Source: Elysia chlorotica (Eukaryota > Mollusca > Gastropoda > Plakobranchidae). Taken from it: a DNA stretch of 64,000 nt. A program made the translations under genes and the position numbers. Under the pieces are notes generated by a model, which was not told the DNA's origin, made no database searches, and saw only the letters and a program-made list of their open reading frames with translations. Each line of letters begins with the position of its first letter. Position 1 is the stretch's first letter. Below, piece after piece: positions 50,373 to 61,322 of the stretch. The stretch covers positions 187,754 to 251,753 of the forward strand of contig RQTK01000172.1 of the NCBI GenBank assembly GCA_003991915.1, written 5' to 3'.

Positions 50373-53300
50373 CTGGGTTATAAAGGTAAAGATAAAACAC
50401 GACATGTTGATTTATCGATTAACAAGAAACACATATGTAGTGGAATATATATATGGAGAGTGATGTAAAGATGCCTTATTTTCATGGCTTTCGAAGACCT
50501 TGTAACAACATGTGAAATCTGCCTGCTATAACGCTGCTAACATATCATAAGATCTGATTGTGACAGGCTGCGTCAAAATTACTTTTTTTCTCTTTTTTTT
50601 TACTGCAGATGTTGTCGTCTTTAACATCACTATTCTTAGATAAAACATGCTTTTGTGTAACTTTTTTTTTAAAAGATTTTAGTCCCAAGCATGGTAATTT
50701 ATCACAAAAAAGCTCCATTTTCCTATGAATAAATGTGAAATGCAAGAAAATTTGTATTTACATTTCCTGCTTCTTGCATTATTTAAAAGAAAAAGATTAT
50801 TTCAGCACAACTTGAGAAAAAAACATCACTCGTACAATAATAAATGGGAAATAATCTTGTATGATTAATATATGAACTTGTGTCTTGAGTTGGTCATAGA
50901 TCTAGTTATTACACATACAAAATAATCAAACCTCTTGTAGAAAAATTTGTGCGCTGAATTTGATCGTTATTGCTGTAAATTTCTTTTTCATTTCCCATGT
51001 ATGGTTTAAATATTGGTTGCTGTGAAAAATGTCATTCTCACATCTTGAAATTGTATACTTTTGTAATTTTTTGTCACAATATGCATAGTATATGTAAACC
51101 CTATTGCAATTTAACATTTAATCAAATATTTTGATATTCTCATGAAAAGACTGTTTTTTCATCTGAGTGTATTGACTTCAATAGTACTAGTCATATGATT
51201 AGGCAAAAAAAATTAAAATAGAGTCATATTTCGCTCTAACTCACGCTTGCTTGACACATCAGTAATGTTTAATATTTTTCTTTTTTCTTTTCAAAAAACA
51301 ATGTCAAGTCAACTCATGCTATAAATTTCTAATTTTTTTATTCAAACATGATTACCTTCATTCAACATGGTGATAATTTTTGCTCTAAAACATGGAAGTA
51401 TGAAAAAATCAATGCTAGCTTTCCAGTCGTTTAAAAAGAATCACCTATAAATTTGAGAGATACAGAGCTAGGATTTTGTTTGGGATGAGTGAATATGTTG
51501 AAAATGTTCACACGTCAGTTTCATTGGAATCAACCCCGTCCCCATCCCTTCCTTCAACATTGCTTTCAATAAAAGACACTTACCTTTCAGTTTCACATTT
51601 TGGCTTTTGGAGGTGCAGACCATTCGATTAACACCTTCAATAGCCTGGCTCTTAGACTCAAGTTCTTTGGCTTTCTTCCCAATGCGCATGACTGGTGAGA
51701 GATAAACATATGCATCAATAAAAAGTAATCACAACATTTGTCTAAAAATATCTCTCTAGACGTCGCTATGCGCAGTTAATAAGATTTAAGAAAAACAATT
51801 TTCAATTCCAATTGCCCCCACCCCAGATGTGATACATACTGAATGCTTATTTCTGAGAGTAAACAGAATATTGTAATGCTCAGAAAAAAATTCCTCTGAT
51901 CTTTGACCAATATTGAAAGTTTAACAAATATTGACAGAGAAGATCACTGAGAGAGCAATAATAATTCTGGCAAAAAAACATTTAAATTACATTCTTTTTT
52001 CATATTAATTCATAGCTTCAAACTAAAACATCTTTTCCAATGTCCACTAATGTCCCTGTCTCTTTAGGATTTTTTAGGAAACTTAAAAGGACTTTAAATC
52101 AAAGGTTACGTCTGATGAAATTATTGTCAACAAAAAATCATGAGAGGACGTTTACTTTTCTGCTTCTTTTCCTTCGTGACGACCATGAGAGAGAAGGTGG
52201 GAGTCTGCTGAACACCTCCAGAGTGTGGGAGTCGGTTTGCATACAGAGCCCTGAAGGCCGTCTTGAGGGAGCACTTGTTGGACTCTTTCTTATCTTTCTC
52301 TTTGTCCTTCTTGTCTCGTTCCTTGTCCCTGTCCTTGTCAAACGTGTCTGACTTAGGAGGGGAGACCACCCAGTAATCCACCTGCAGGTCCATAAACTCT
52401 GCTGCGGGGGACGGTATTGAAGGTGTGCCCGTGACGGGGATACTGTGGAGATAACAGCAATGCCAATTATTGTTGGAAAACCTTTTATCACACATTATTC
52501 ATGGTCCGAGGTTTAGAATATCAGATGTGGGTTTTGTGTCAATGAAATGTGACACACGCTGAGAGAATGTGGCAGAGTATCTTAATCCTAATCTTTACAT
52601 TTCACTGCTTTCCAAATAGGAATTAACCCCTTAAGTACCCCCTCCCTTCCCTACCCCAATGTTTAAAAAATGCTACAAGTTAACTCAGATATTACTGCCC
52701 CATTCTTAGTTCCTCTTGAAATAAAATGTTCGCCCTTATTATGATAAACCTTGCTTTGTCAAATAAAAAGTTTCTTTATTGATCTACACTTACTTTACCT
52801 GCTCACACATACAATTAATGATAAAAATAAATAATTTTTTATTAATTATCTCAATCTCGTTTTCTATTTCTGGCATGCAAACCTGCTGGGTGGAGAGACA
52901 GCGCTGGCGGCAGCAGCCACGATGCCCATGTTCGGAGAGTTGGGAGGAGTGTGGGAGACCTCCTTGGTTCGCTCAAACACAGGTGTGGAGGCAGGAGGAG
53001 AGCTTGACAAGCCAGTGGCGGGGAATGCTTCATCATCCACTGGTTGAGCAAAAGTTTTGAGGGTAAGAATCAAGAGCTTTTCACACATCTTTCTACAATC
53101 ATTCAATGAGTCTATGTAAAAAAAATAATAAGGTGCCTAGCGTAACGCAACTGGAGATTTTATTCAGGATTTACTTCTAACAAGTTATAATATCAAAAAT
53201 AAATGTTAAATCAGAACAAAACAAACATAGAATGACAACAGGGAAATATATTGGCACAAAATTATATAAAGAATAAGGCAGAATTGAAAACCCTTCATTT

Positions 53301-56300
53301 GCCTGGACTTTTACAAAAGTGTAGCAGGCAACAAAACAAGGCATCTTATTTATGTAGATATTAAATTGTGAGGCAAAATTTAAAAAAAAAAAAAAAGCTA
53401 TTTTGTATTGATATATCAGCTTTTCTTTTAACACAAAAATACATTTCCACCCTGACATGTTACTTAATTTTTCATGATAAGAATATGAGGTGAGGTGTTG
53501 ATGACTAAGGAGCTAGAGAATAAAGACAACCTCTTACCTGAGCAGCTGAAAGTATCCAAGGTTCCTATCCTGACCTCCTACAAGATATAGAATACCAACA
53601 AAAAAAAATTTACAAATGAATCCTAAACATTAACTGCTTTTTCTTTGTATATTACAAATAAAGGTCAAATGCAAAAACTCAATCTAATAAATTTACTTAG
53701 TTTAATTTAGGTTTGTAAAATAAAAGTGTACGCATTGATGATAGAAATTTACACTGATTTTCACAAATAACATGAGTCAAATTTATAAACTGGTGTAAAA
53801 AGTCGATATTTAGACTGAAATATTTTCTTTCTTTTTCTTTCTTTAAAATAATGACATTCAATGATTTTGGTGGATTTTTTTTATCGTTATGTAAGTATTT
53901 TTTTTTTTTTATTTTTTTTTTTTTAAATAGTCTTAACATTAGTAACAATGAACAAAGAGGAAATATTTAAGGATGCTGATAGGTCTTTCAAATTATGATC
54001 ACTCACATATAAATCAGGAAGAGAAAGTTACTTACACTCAAGAAAGGAATAAAAATTTGTGAAGACACCTCATCAGAACTGAAAGGAAAATTAACATTTT
54101 AAAATGAAAGTTTCTTCAAAGTATTTGAAAGTGGTTGATCACAAATATTTTAACATAAATTATACATAGATTTATGCAAATAAAAAAAAAAGAGTACACA
54201 CAGATTTCACACAAAGCTGTATTAAACACATTTTCCTGTTCCTATCAGCATAACGCACAACAATAATTTCTGAACTGAAAATATCTTCAACCTCTTTACA
54301 CCTTAATTTAATTTAAATGCACCCATCTTTTTTCTCAAACTTACATTTCTTCACCTTTATGGTGTACACTTGATAGGAAATGGTGTTCACTGAAATTTCT
54401 ATTTTATTGATTTTTTCTTTAAACAAATATTTTGCTTGGAGGAAGGTAAATGAAGCTTGAATCAGACACTTGCACATATTTTTTCAAGTATTCTTTTAAC
54501 CCTTGTTGATCCAGCTTATATCTTACCTTCTGCCTTTGCACATGATAAGGGCCTCTGCGATAGGCATTTGATGCACGGAGCTCGCCCCATTCACATACTT
54601 TGATATTCTGTTGATAATATCTTGTGAATCTGTCAAGAAAAGGTTCAAAGATAAAGTTTTTCAATACACATTATAAAAGTCATGACACATAAACAAGGAA
54701 CCTGATATTTTCAGAGTGGAAATGTTTAGTATAAGCTTGAAAGTACTTTCGTCATATTCTGTTCCTTTATAAGCTTCCATATAATTAAGGTAATGTTAAA
54801 TATAAAAAATCTTGCAATAGTATAAAAAATGATACAAAACTTAAAAGATAGAGATTAATTATGGCATCTGACTGAGAGTGAAAATAGTTTGCCCCAACAC
54901 CATTCACAGTCTTGCTTGGTGAGATAAGAACTGTTAATTCAACAATTTATGTATACAAGGAAGTTACCTAATTTTGGCGAATCTGGTTTCTCAAACGTGT
55001 CTTTCCACTGCTGGTCAAGAAAAAGGGAGCCGTAAGTACTATCGATGCTGGCTATGTATTTGCCAACAGAGCTGGGACCTGAGGGAAGAAGAAAAAAATA
55101 TCTGTGTTAGCGCTTGGGGTCAGTATTTAAAATACTTCCTTACAATGTAAAGCCAATTTCTTAGACTCGATTTGCCTGCAATTGTTTATGGGACATATGA
55201 TGCCAGGAAAAATTTCATGACTTGATAGTAAATGAAATCGGAATGGGAATACATCAGTTTCAGAGTCTGCACAATTACTTTCAGAATATCTTAAGTGGTG
55301 TTGGTAAACTACAGGAGGACAAATAGAAAAGTCCAGGCATATTTTAAAAAGTCGTAGTTGAAATGATAAAAATTGTTTGTAAAAGATAGTTTTAAAGTCT
55401 GCACAATTAGCTTCACAATTTCAAATGTTTGTAAAAAATAATGATATCCTAGTATATATCCACATGAGTACAGATTTTAAAATGTATTCGTTTGAAATGA
55501 AAGCAGAATAAAATTACACAGCTGATTTAATGTATTGATTTTCAATATAAGCAGAATCAAGCTAGAAAGCTGATTCAATGTAATGATTTAAATTCTAAGC
55601 ATAATAAAGTAGAATACTGATTGAAAACAATGTTTCTTTATATAGACTGTATCCTATAATAAATAAATATATGTCATTCACATTCAATGAAAGTAATGCA
55701 ACTCACACCGAGATGAACAACAAATGTTAAATCAAATATTTTTTTATTTTCTTTGAGAGTGTCTTCATGCTCTTAGGGTAAACATTCTTTATAAAAAGCT
55801 GATTCAATGTAATGATTTAAGATCTAAACAGTTTCTTTACAAAGACTGCTTCAACAATTCATTATTAACATTCTTTACACATACCAAAGGGAATGACCAG
55901 AAACTTGGCATAGTTCTGCCAGTCAGGTGACTTGTTAGAGAAGTGCTCTACATATGGTCTCAGCACTGAGTTGATGTAGGCATCACCTCCGACAACACCC
56001 AGCTTGATGGGAACCAGTTTGCGAGCATTGCTGTTGCAGCTGAAGAACATAATTAGTATTGAAAACCACGGGTGAATTTAAAAATAAAATATGAACTAAA
56101 ATAAAAGTCATTCTGTTGGAGACTATTTCTCAGTCCTCTAAATATTCAGAGACAGGTCTTATGAAGTTTTTCTTCAATTGTAGCGCGAGCCTCGTTTTCC
56201 TACATGCTACAGGTACACGTCGATGCTACAAGTACGACTGCTTAAACTCTCTATTGTATCTTATAAATTCATTGCCTGCCAAGCCAAAAGCCTGGCATTT

Positions 56301-56917
56301 CCTAAAAACCTTTGCCAAACACATGTTGTGCGCATTGATATATTCTTCTGCTAGCACTTCTTTTTTATTAATCTACACACTTTCCAATTTTAAATAACAA
56401 AAATCAAAGATTTCACCCATATAAATTTTGAAAATTCCCCCAAATAGTGCGCAACACCAGAAATGGGCCTTAAGTCATTTCATTTGAGAAGGTGCAAAGC
56501 AGGCCACACTCACAACTTCTGTATCTTGTTGACCAGGAAGCAGACGGCAGCTTTGACGTCCGCGTCCGAGCAGGTGGAGATGACGCGGAGCTGTCGGTCC
56601 TGGACCTTCTGTGCCAGCATCTGGCCCTGCCACTCGCTGCTGCTCACCAGGAACAGACTCTCGGGGAGCTGCTCCTCGGCCAGGTCAAACACTTGGCCCA
56701 GCTGCTCCAGCAAAGCTTTGCGCGGCTGGAGGGGGGGAAACAAAAACCATGTTTACTAATGTAAATATAAACTGTACGTGAGTGATGAAATTGTCTGTAT
56801 GACTCTATGAGTAAACTTAAGCAATGTATTTTTTTTATAATTATTGTAAAGCACTTATCATACATTGTTAAGTCTTTGAGGTTCTTTGAAGGAAGGCGCT
56901 ATATACATTGTTGTTGC

Positions 56918-57016
<99 letters not shown>

Positions 57017-60000
57017 ATAGATGGGTGAAAATGAAGACTTCAGTAGAAGCTGTGAAGTAGGGCAATTATCCTAAACTATTATATATTGCACTTCCATATT
57101 ATCTTTAACATTTTCTTATCACATCACCCACATGTTGTGCACATTGATATGTTATTATGCTAGCACCTATTTGCATTAAACTGCACACTTTTCGTTTTAC
57201 CATAATGAATAGCAGAGCTTTTTCCTTCATAAATTCAAAAAAAAAAAATTTAAATAGTGTTCATTCAAAGATAAGGTATCCAATAATGTGATGGGAAATG
57301 TGAAGATTTCTCCACATTACATACTTAATTCTATATTAACAAAATTTCTCCTTGGAGTATAAATTTATTCACTGTCATTGATAAGAGCAATGTTATTGAG
57401 GGTTTTTTTTGTTAATGTTGCTGTTTTTGTTTTTTTTTTAATAACATTACATCGATAGTACAATTACTCTTAGCACATCAATTAACGAGTTCCATTTATT
57501 AGTCTATCCATTTGTACTACATGCAAAAAATCAAGTTCACTTTTAACATAACCTTCATATTTTTATTGTATTGTCTTCTCTTCTTGCCCTAACATCAAAG
57601 CTTTATCAAAGTTCAGAGAGCAAAAAAGCTACCATTGCTTGTATATTAAAGTCTTAAACTATTTAAGGATTAGTTTTAAAACAAATATGTATATGCTGCA
57701 ATTTTAAAGGCAAATTTGGGGACATTGTATGAGAAAGAAAGAAAACATGTAAACCAGAAACAGTTTTAATATAAAACACAAGTAATGATGTTATCCAAGA
57801 GGTATTAATCACTAAAACAATTAGGAATAACCAAAGTTAGTAGAAGAAGAAAAACTATACGAACTATAGTCATAAACTAAAGAAAAGGAGTTAGCGTGTC
57901 TGTTTTGATGTAAATGGTTAGTTTTCCAACTTACAAACATTACACATAAAAGCAGTTTCTAAATCATACTAGTATTGAAGGAAAATATGGAATAATAATA
58001 ACTCGGTGATACAATACATATATGTATTATTTGGTATAGTTAGTTCTAATCATTTACAGAAAACTATTGCAAACATTCTATGTCTAAAGGTTTGATAAAG
58101 AGTATTTTCACCTATTGTAGTAGAGGACATTCACATGATTGCTGTTATTTTCATAATCTGCATTTGTTTAACATTTATTTATTTTTCTTTCTTTTAACAG
58201 GCTGATTGAACTTCAAACCATTGAAGAAATGTGAAATCATAATTTTAAAAAAGGTAAGACAAAAAATGTAGCATAATTAACACAGGCCCGATCCTTATTT
58301 GAATAATAATTTTTTTCCTAATTTTAAAAGAGAATATGAAATCATAAATATTCAAATGATAACAAAAGGTAATCCAAAACCAGATTACAATAAGCCTTGA
58401 GAAGCGGAGGAATGGAAGTCTCAAGCTTCTATACATTGGTGGGGAGTGTTGTGAATCCCAAAAGTGAACAATTTACTTAGTGTACAAATGTATGTGTATG
58501 GGGTGATTTGTTGGACAGGGTTACAGGGTAGAGAATTGTAATACTCACTGTAATTTTCACATTCAAACATTTTACTGCATAGATTACATTCTAGAAAATT
58601 GATTATGATACAGATAGTGATCCGCACAATTTTTAGAATCCTCATCAGATCTTTAGAAAAAATAAAAAAATATCTATAGCATAAGTAAATGATCCTAAAG
58701 ATGACAAAATGGTTCATGCAATATAATGATTTATTGATGCAAAAGCTCTTAAAGAAGAAAATGTAAATATAGCACAACGTGTTAGTAGAGCAGATTTTTA
58801 GACCAAAACTGTCCTTTTGATAATGCACATTAATCTAGCAACATAATATGGCCTCCTGTCTAAATAATACAGTTTATTTATAGAGGTTGTCAAAGAAAGA
58901 AGCATGTTATCCCTGGAATAGTTGCTAATGTTATATTATTAAATGGAATTAAAACAGAGGGGTGGCAATGATATCTGAGCCACATCAAAGAAACAGATGA
59001 AGAAGCAGTTGGCTAAATGGCAACATTTAAAAAGACATAAATGTAAAGATTGAAAAACTCAGAAGGGTAGGCTGGCAATGAAGAAGTGCAGACATATACA
59101 CACTGAGAAATTCAATAGAAGACCTGAGGCAGAAAAAATAAAACATAAAAGAAACAAAAAGGACATAATTATTTATGAATTTGATGAATAGGAAAAAAGG
59201 TGCTGAGGTATACTTCCATATATTGGCATTTTCTGAATTGCATAAACACAATTATCCATATCTCTGCTCAAAACTTACAACAGTGTTAAAAAAAGACAAT
59301 TTGTTTAAAAGGAATTGAACAATTCAAGTTGATAAACTGAATGTTAACTATGTAATTGATACCTAAACATTGTATTGTATTCATCAGGGAGGTACTTTGA
59401 CTGTAAGTGATCAACAATCACTCATGATCAGCAAAGTTATGATTTACAATCAGTTGACAAATTTTACATGCAGGACCTTTAAATTGCGTGCACTCATTTT
59501 TTCAATCAAAGAAAGTAAATTTTGAAAATATTTTTTTTTAAATAACAATCTCTCTCTTTCTTGGTTTGAATGGCATGGTATGATGGCAATATTGCATACT
59601 ATCAGAGAACAGGGCAGGTAACAAGCAGGGGAGTCTTTAAAACAAAATTGCTGCTGTGGAGGCATGGTGAACAGAGCGAAATTCATAGAAAATTCTATAT
59701 GGCTTCGTTAAAACAACGAACATCTAGAGCTCAGGTCATAGCGAGTATTGTATGCGATGGTGCAGCAATAAGGGTCCTACACTACGTGTTTTATTATAGA
59801 AGGAAATGCTTAACAAGTTATGTTTTTTCTAAGGTGTTGATCTGCTTTGAAACTGAGGCAATTGAGCCTTTACAAATTTATAAACTAAAAGAAAAAGATA
59901 AGAAAGACTTGCTATAAAAAATATTGTGAACAACAAAGTTGCATGTATGATTGTCCTTTCTGGAGGTCCAAGTCTAAGCAATGTCTCTTTAGCCTGGAGT

Positions 60001-61322
60001 TCAAGCTTACCCTACAGTACAAGTTTCTCACAATGAGGATAGACGAGCACCATTGCTTAAAATCCGCCTTAATAAAAAAATTTAAAACTTTTAAATTTTC
60101 TCCACTTTCCTGCAGAAAATGAAAACAGCTGGACAGGTAATTGAGCTTTAAAAAACATTAATTTTAAAAGTGAAAATAGGACAGTTATGTTGTTAAGAAA
60201 AAATAAAAAAAAGGGATTAATATGAGTTTAAAGTAAGGACAACAAAACAGGATTCCATGATTAAAAGATCGAATAAATTTAATAAACTTAAGATATTTTC
60301 TGAGACATTGAGGTTCTTCCTACAAGAATAAGAAATACATTAAACATGTTCTGCAAGTAATTAAGATGCCCGTTGATATCACTTTCTACAGAGAACATAA
60401 CCATACTTATTTGTTAATTGTCAAAGAATTTTTAAAATTTAGCTGATGAATTATGGGTTTTTTTGGTTCTGATATGCTAATTATATCCACCCCCTACCCT
60501 TTCTATTTTTTTTAACTTGCACTGAAACACAGAGAAATTTATAGCATTGTGCTTACACATAACGAAGCAACACTAAGTCTCATCTGCAAGGACTAAAATT
60601 TACTATCGTCATAATAAGCGCAGTGAAAGAGAACGAAAGGGAAAGACAAAAAAAAGTTTTCTCCAAGCACATTAATTTCATGTTAGGTCCAACAAGTCTT
60701 TGCGTTGAAAGGGAAAACAGCTTTAAAAATGGATGTGTGAACACAGAACTGCAAGGAATTGTCCAGCCAACATTGAAGGTGATGGTGTGAGGAGGGAGTG
60801 GGTGTGACTGACCAAACCCTTGTCCTCATCCAGGCTGTTTCTCCGGGTCTTCCGTTGCGGAGACAGCCCCGTCTCCCCTGGACTGGCGCGGGGCTTCTCC
60901 CTGTAGGAGGTGCTGCGAGCGTGGCCCCGCACCAGGTCTTTGTTCTTGTGGCGCACCAGGTGGATGGGCGAGTGGTACCACGGCCGCGACGGGGACTGGG
61001 GCTGGGATTGGGGCTGGGGTTTGAACTGAGGGCTTCCGCCAGCCTGCTGGGATGTCTCAGAGTGGGAGGACCAACGCTGCTGCTGCGGTTTGGACCAGAA
61101 TTCAGACTGAGGCCAGGACAAGGAGTTGGGGTCGGGCTGGGACTGTCGATGATGAAGATGGTGCTGGTGCTGGTGGTGGCGATGATGTTGGTGGGAGAGG
61201 GAGTGTCGATGGGCCAGGTGATAGGACTGCTCACCAGGGTCTGATTTCTTATCATAACGGTGGGCAGGGGAGTAATGTTCCCCAGCACTGCTCTCAGACC
61301 CATCAAAGTCTGAGGCTTGATT
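50257..61322 (-). CDS. PACS: PACS family sorting adaptor, 3' half of gene (11 exons)
   Basis: Spliced gene, 5' end outside the window. Exons (minus strand, 5' to 3'): 61322-60813, 56725-56514, 56039-55885, 55078-54968, 54629-54527, 54078-54036, 53577-53538, 53039-52883, 52442-52156, 51691-51584, 50372-50257. All introns joining these exons are GT-AG, and phases agree at every junction; total 1842 nt, 613 residues plus stop. From exon 2 onward the protein follows remembered vertebrate PACS1/PACS2 to the C terminus (for example [51 protein letters not shown]). Known family role: cytosolic adaptors that recognise acidic-cluster motifs in membrane cargo such as furin and link them to AP-1/AP-3 or COPI for TGN, endosome and ER traffic. 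The cargo-binding region is N-terminal and not seen here. The first exon's acceptor is uncertain (61322 or 61309). PACS1 versus PACS2 cannot be assigned; invertebrates usually have one copy. Confidence 0.93.
51584..51691 (-). CDS. PACS: PACS exon 10
   Basis: Encodes [20 protein letters not shown] and [16 protein letters not shown], matching [27 protein letters not shown] of PACS2. Acceptor ctctcaccag, donor AAAG|gtaagt, 108 nt, phase 1 in and out. Confidence 0.95.
52156..52442 (-). CDS. PACS: PACS exon 9
   Basis: Largest exon of the C-terminal domain, 287 nt. Contains [11 protein letters not shown] (family GLQVDYW), then a charged stretch made almost only of Asp, Glu, Lys and Arg ([19 protein letters not shown]), then [18 protein letters not shown] and [10 protein letters not shown] (family LKSVFRSVQVSRLPHSGE and TVVTKEKNKK). 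Acceptor ttatctccacag, donor AAAA|gtaaac. The charged insert is longer and more regular than the equivalent region of the vertebrate proteins. Confidence 0.96.
52883..53039 (-). CDS. PACS: PACS exon 8: Ser/Pro-rich linker
   Basis: Encodes [20 protein letters not shown] and later [20 protein letters not shown]. The TPPNSPNM block aligns with TPPSSPSM of PACS1. Acceptor tttgctcaaccag, donor AGCAG|gtttgc (weaker than the other donors), 157 nt, phase 1 in, phase 2 out. This segment is variable and probably disordered in the family. Confidence 0.92.
53538..53577 (-). CDS. PACS: PACS exon 7 (40 nt)
   Basis: Small exon encoding [18 protein letters not shown] aligns with VVKVG that directly follows FIPF.G in vertebrates. 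Acceptor tatcttgtag, donor TCAG|gtaaga, phase 0 in and phase 1 out. Short, but phase and alignment on both sides require it. Confidence 0.88.
54036..54078 (-). CDS. PACS: PACS exon 6 (43 nt)
   Basis: Small exon encoding [14 protein letters not shown], matching PDEESSQKFIPF of PACS2. Acceptor ttttcctttcag, perfect donor AGT|gtaagt, phase 0 out. Conserved FIPF fixes the frame. Confidence 0.92.
54527..54629 (-). CDS. PACS: PACS exon 5
   Basis: Encodes [20 protein letters not shown] and then [14 protein letters not shown], matching [20 protein letters not shown] of PACS1. Acceptor tttcttgacag, donor AAG|gtaaga; 103 nt, phase 1 in and phase 2 out. A longer open frame in another frame (54419-54664) overlaps it and is not the real one. 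Confidence 0.94.
54968..55078 (-). CDS. PACS: PACS exon 4
   Basis: Encodes [20 protein letters not shown] followed by [17 protein letters not shown], matching [28 protein letters not shown] of PACS1. Acceptor cccctcag-type (ttcttccctcag), donor TTAG|gtaact; 111 nt, exactly 37 codons between two phase-1 junctions. Too short and split to show as a long open frame. Confidence 0.94.
55260..55860. repeat. Degenerate direct repeats in a PACS intron
   Basis: The phrase agctgattcaatgtaatgat occurs near 55570 and 55798, with a weaker form near 55520; agtctgcacaatta occurs near 55265 and 55396. They look like old local duplications within the 0.8-kb intron. Confidence 0.6.
55885..56039 (-). CDS. PACS: PACS exon 3
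   Basis: Encodes [20 protein letters not shown] and then [20 protein letters not shown] with [12 protein letters not shown] after it. This is one of the best conserved blocks of the family (CNCNS...PVK...GG..YLSSILR.FV..L.NKT.DW..YMRFLIIPLG in vertebrates). Acceptor ttcttcag, donor G|gtatgtg, length 155 nt. Confidence 0.96.
56320..56452. repeat. Dispersed repeat, copy 1
   Basis: Starts acacatgttgtgcgcattga; matches 57129-57264 with moderate divergence (both include ctagcac, a ...cacactttyc... segment and end near aaatagtg). It lies in the intron downstream of PACS exon 2. Confidence 0.7.
56514..56725 (-). CDS. PACS: PACS exon 2: start of conserved C-terminal domain
   Basis: Begins [20 protein letters not shown] and continues [16 protein letters not shown], matching PRK(V/T)VYDQLN...LPEN(V/I)ILVNT(T/S)DWQGQ of vertebrate PACS. 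Acceptor follows a C-rich tract (ccccccctccag); donor is TT|gtgagt, phase 2. Length 212 nt. The family-defining C-terminal domain begins at this exon boundary. Confidence 0.95.
56837..57014 (+). mobile_element. Family B repeat tail with long (ATT)n
   Basis: Reads attattgtaaagcacttatc, then gaaggaaggcgctatataca and an (ATT)n tract from about 56918 to 57014. Same tail as at 3300-3378, same plus orientation, inside the large PACS intron and opposite to the gene. Confidence 0.65.
57129..57264. repeat. Dispersed repeat, copy 2
   Basis: Direct-orientation partner of 56320-56452, located upstream of the same exon and right after the (ATT)n tract; starts cacatgttgtgcacattgat. Confidence 0.7.
60813..61322 (-). 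CDS. PACS: PACS exon 1 of window: low-complexity hinge
   Basis: About 170 residues rich in His, Gln, Ser and Pro, with a histidine run ([16 protein letters not shown]) and [12 protein letters not shown]-like repeats. The end matches the family's middle region: RSTSYREK (60894-60917) resembles RSTSLKER of PACS2, and NSLDEDKGL just before the donor resembles NSLDNER. Donor is GTCAGT after ...KGL (exon end 60813), phase 0, which is what the next exon needs. Two acceptors fit: AAAAG before 61322 (phase 0) or CCTCAG before 61309 (phase 1). An in-frame stop lies further upstream, so the exon cannot extend much. GC content is far above the flanking introns. A 148-residue open frame on the opposite strand (60798-61244) is only a shadow of this composition. 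Confidence 0.82.

Larger units (their letters stand above)
56726..60812 (-). other. Large PACS intron (about 4.1 kb)
   Basis: Separates the hinge exon from the conserved domain. AT-rich, with a repeat tail and (ATT)n tract at its 3' side (56837-57014) and one copy of a duplicated 130-bp segment (57129-57264). No exon-like block was recognised. A 115-codon plus-strand frame at 59570-59917 resembles nothing known to me. Confidence 0.8.

Noticed and set aside
52040-52351. Plus-strand 103-codon frame with a hydrophobic end
   Set aside because: Antisense of PACS exon 9; the Leu/Val-rich tail is the complement of the Lys/Asp block.
59570-59917. 115-codon plus frame inside the PACS intron
   Set aside because: No family recognised; opposite strand to the gene; no promoter or exon signals seen.
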